This document shows, piece by piece, positions 63,768 through 64,000 of a stretch of 64,000 nucleotides of DNA (the stretch's first letter is position 1; every line of letters begins with the position of its first letter). The DNA comes from Planococcus sp. CP5-4_YE (GTDB lineage Bacteria > Bacillota > Bacilli > Bacillales_A > Planococcaceae), in contig NZ_JAHPZO010000006.1 of the NCBI RefSeq assembly GCF_019042655.1, forward strand, positions 156,366 through 220,365, read 5' to 3'. The translations under genes and the position numbers were made by a program. The notes under the pieces were generated by a model that had not been told where the DNA came from, searched no databases, and saw nothing but the letters and a program-made list of their open reading frames with translations.

Positions 63768-63781
63768 TGTAAGCGTTTGAT
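63768..63781 (+). promoter_or_regulatory. cre-like site
   Basis: TGTAAGCGTTTGAT matches the CcpA consensus TGWAANCGNTNWCA with one clear mismatch (A for C near the end). Confidence 0.55.
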
Positions 63782-63849
63782 ATTATGACAGTTTTGTGAA
63801 AGGGTTTGTGATTTATTGCATTAACTATTATGGCGTGATATTATTAGGT

Positions 63850-63865
63850 TGTGAAATTAATCACA
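63850..63865. promoter_or_regulatory. FNR/CRP- or Rex-like palindrome
   Basis: TGTGAAATTAATCACA is a perfect dyad of the form TGTGA-N6-TCACA. B. subtilis Fnr uses this pattern; the Rex box (TTGTGAA-N4-TTCACAA) is close. Half-sites TTGTGAA and TTGTGAT lie about 50 bp upstream. Confidence 0.6.
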
Positions 63866-64000
63866 TACAAACATACACCCCTTTGTTTGAGCGTGAACAT
63901 TTCTCCCATCCCCTTTGTGTAAGATAAGAAAGGCGCCTTCCACGTCCGGATTTCGCTTATAAACTAATAATAGAAGAAAAAATAAGCTAAGCTCCCTCTA

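Larger units (their letters stand above)
63593..64000. other. Control region of a gene beyond the window
   Basis: No gene is visible. Two operator candidates lie here: a cre-like site at 63768-63781 and a TGTGA-N6-TCACA palindrome at 63850-63865. The sequence is AT-rich, and a plus-strand gene probably begins just after 64000. Confidence 0.5.

Overview
The window looks like chromosomal DNA of a Gram-positive Bacillales bacterium, most likely Planococcaceae (Planococcus/Planomicrobium type). The grounds are strong AGGAGG-type ribosome binding sites, frequent TTG/GTG starts, rho-independent terminators after most operons, a GlpP-controlled glycerol operon with a cre site, a lipoteichoic acid synthase, and an opp - spx - mecA - coiA - pepF order matching Bacillus subtilis. 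The genus is an inference. No rRNA, tRNA, CRISPR array, prophage or replication origin was seen.

Layout. 0.2-5.3 kb: membrane-anchored trypsin-like protease, small exported protein, YuiD-like PAP2 protein, and a subtilase with three cell-wall-binding repeats. 5.5-10.6 kb: glycerol regulon (glpF-glpK-glpD and glpP) with two leader terminators, a cre site and a promoter. 10.7-16 kb: metallo-hydrolase, acetyltransferase, flavin reductase, a DUF2157/GDYXXLXY membrane pair and an EAL protein. 16.3-24.4 kb: exopolysaccharide operon (MurJ-type flippase, polytopic membrane protein, nucleotide-sugar dehydrogenase homologue lacking its catalytic residues, sugar-phosphate transferase, two glycosyltransferases, HprK-like protein). 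24.5-30 kb: non-coding repeat region plus a tandem triplet of FemAB-like transferases, bracketed by inverted copies of one repeat. 30-40 kb: two paralogous ATP-grasp ligases, two more FemAB-like transferases, a beta-helix protein, an amidase with a small coupled partner, an SDR and a GNAT. 40.4-46.4 kb: GGDEF-EAL protein, a divergent Pepco-like/HEPN pair, Lrp regulator, metallo-hydrolase. 46.7-51.2 kb: flavodoxin-like protein, PatB-type lyase, LtaS, DUF2512. 51.2-53.3 kb: an IS1182-like insertion sequence. 53.4-64 kb: oppBCDF, a DUF4015 protein, spx, mecA, coiA, pepF, then a regulatory region for a gene beyond the window.

The strongest candidate for an undescribed system is the 15-40 kb surface-polymer locus. 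Five FemAB-like transferases, two ATP-grasp ligases, an HprK-like protein and an EPS operon lie together. Five separate promoters in it share one architecture: two TTTAACC-like repeats 11 bp apart, then exactly 9 bp, then a -10-like hexamer. This implies one response-regulator-type activator (PhoP/WalR style) controlling the whole locus. I propose a polysaccharide whose sugars carry amide- or amino-acid-linked groups, added by the FemAB-like and ATP-grasp enzymes; the chemistry is unproven. A second candidate is the divergent Pepco-like/LA2681-HEPN pair at 42.8-44.8 kb, which resembles a small conflict module whose HEPN His is replaced by Asn.
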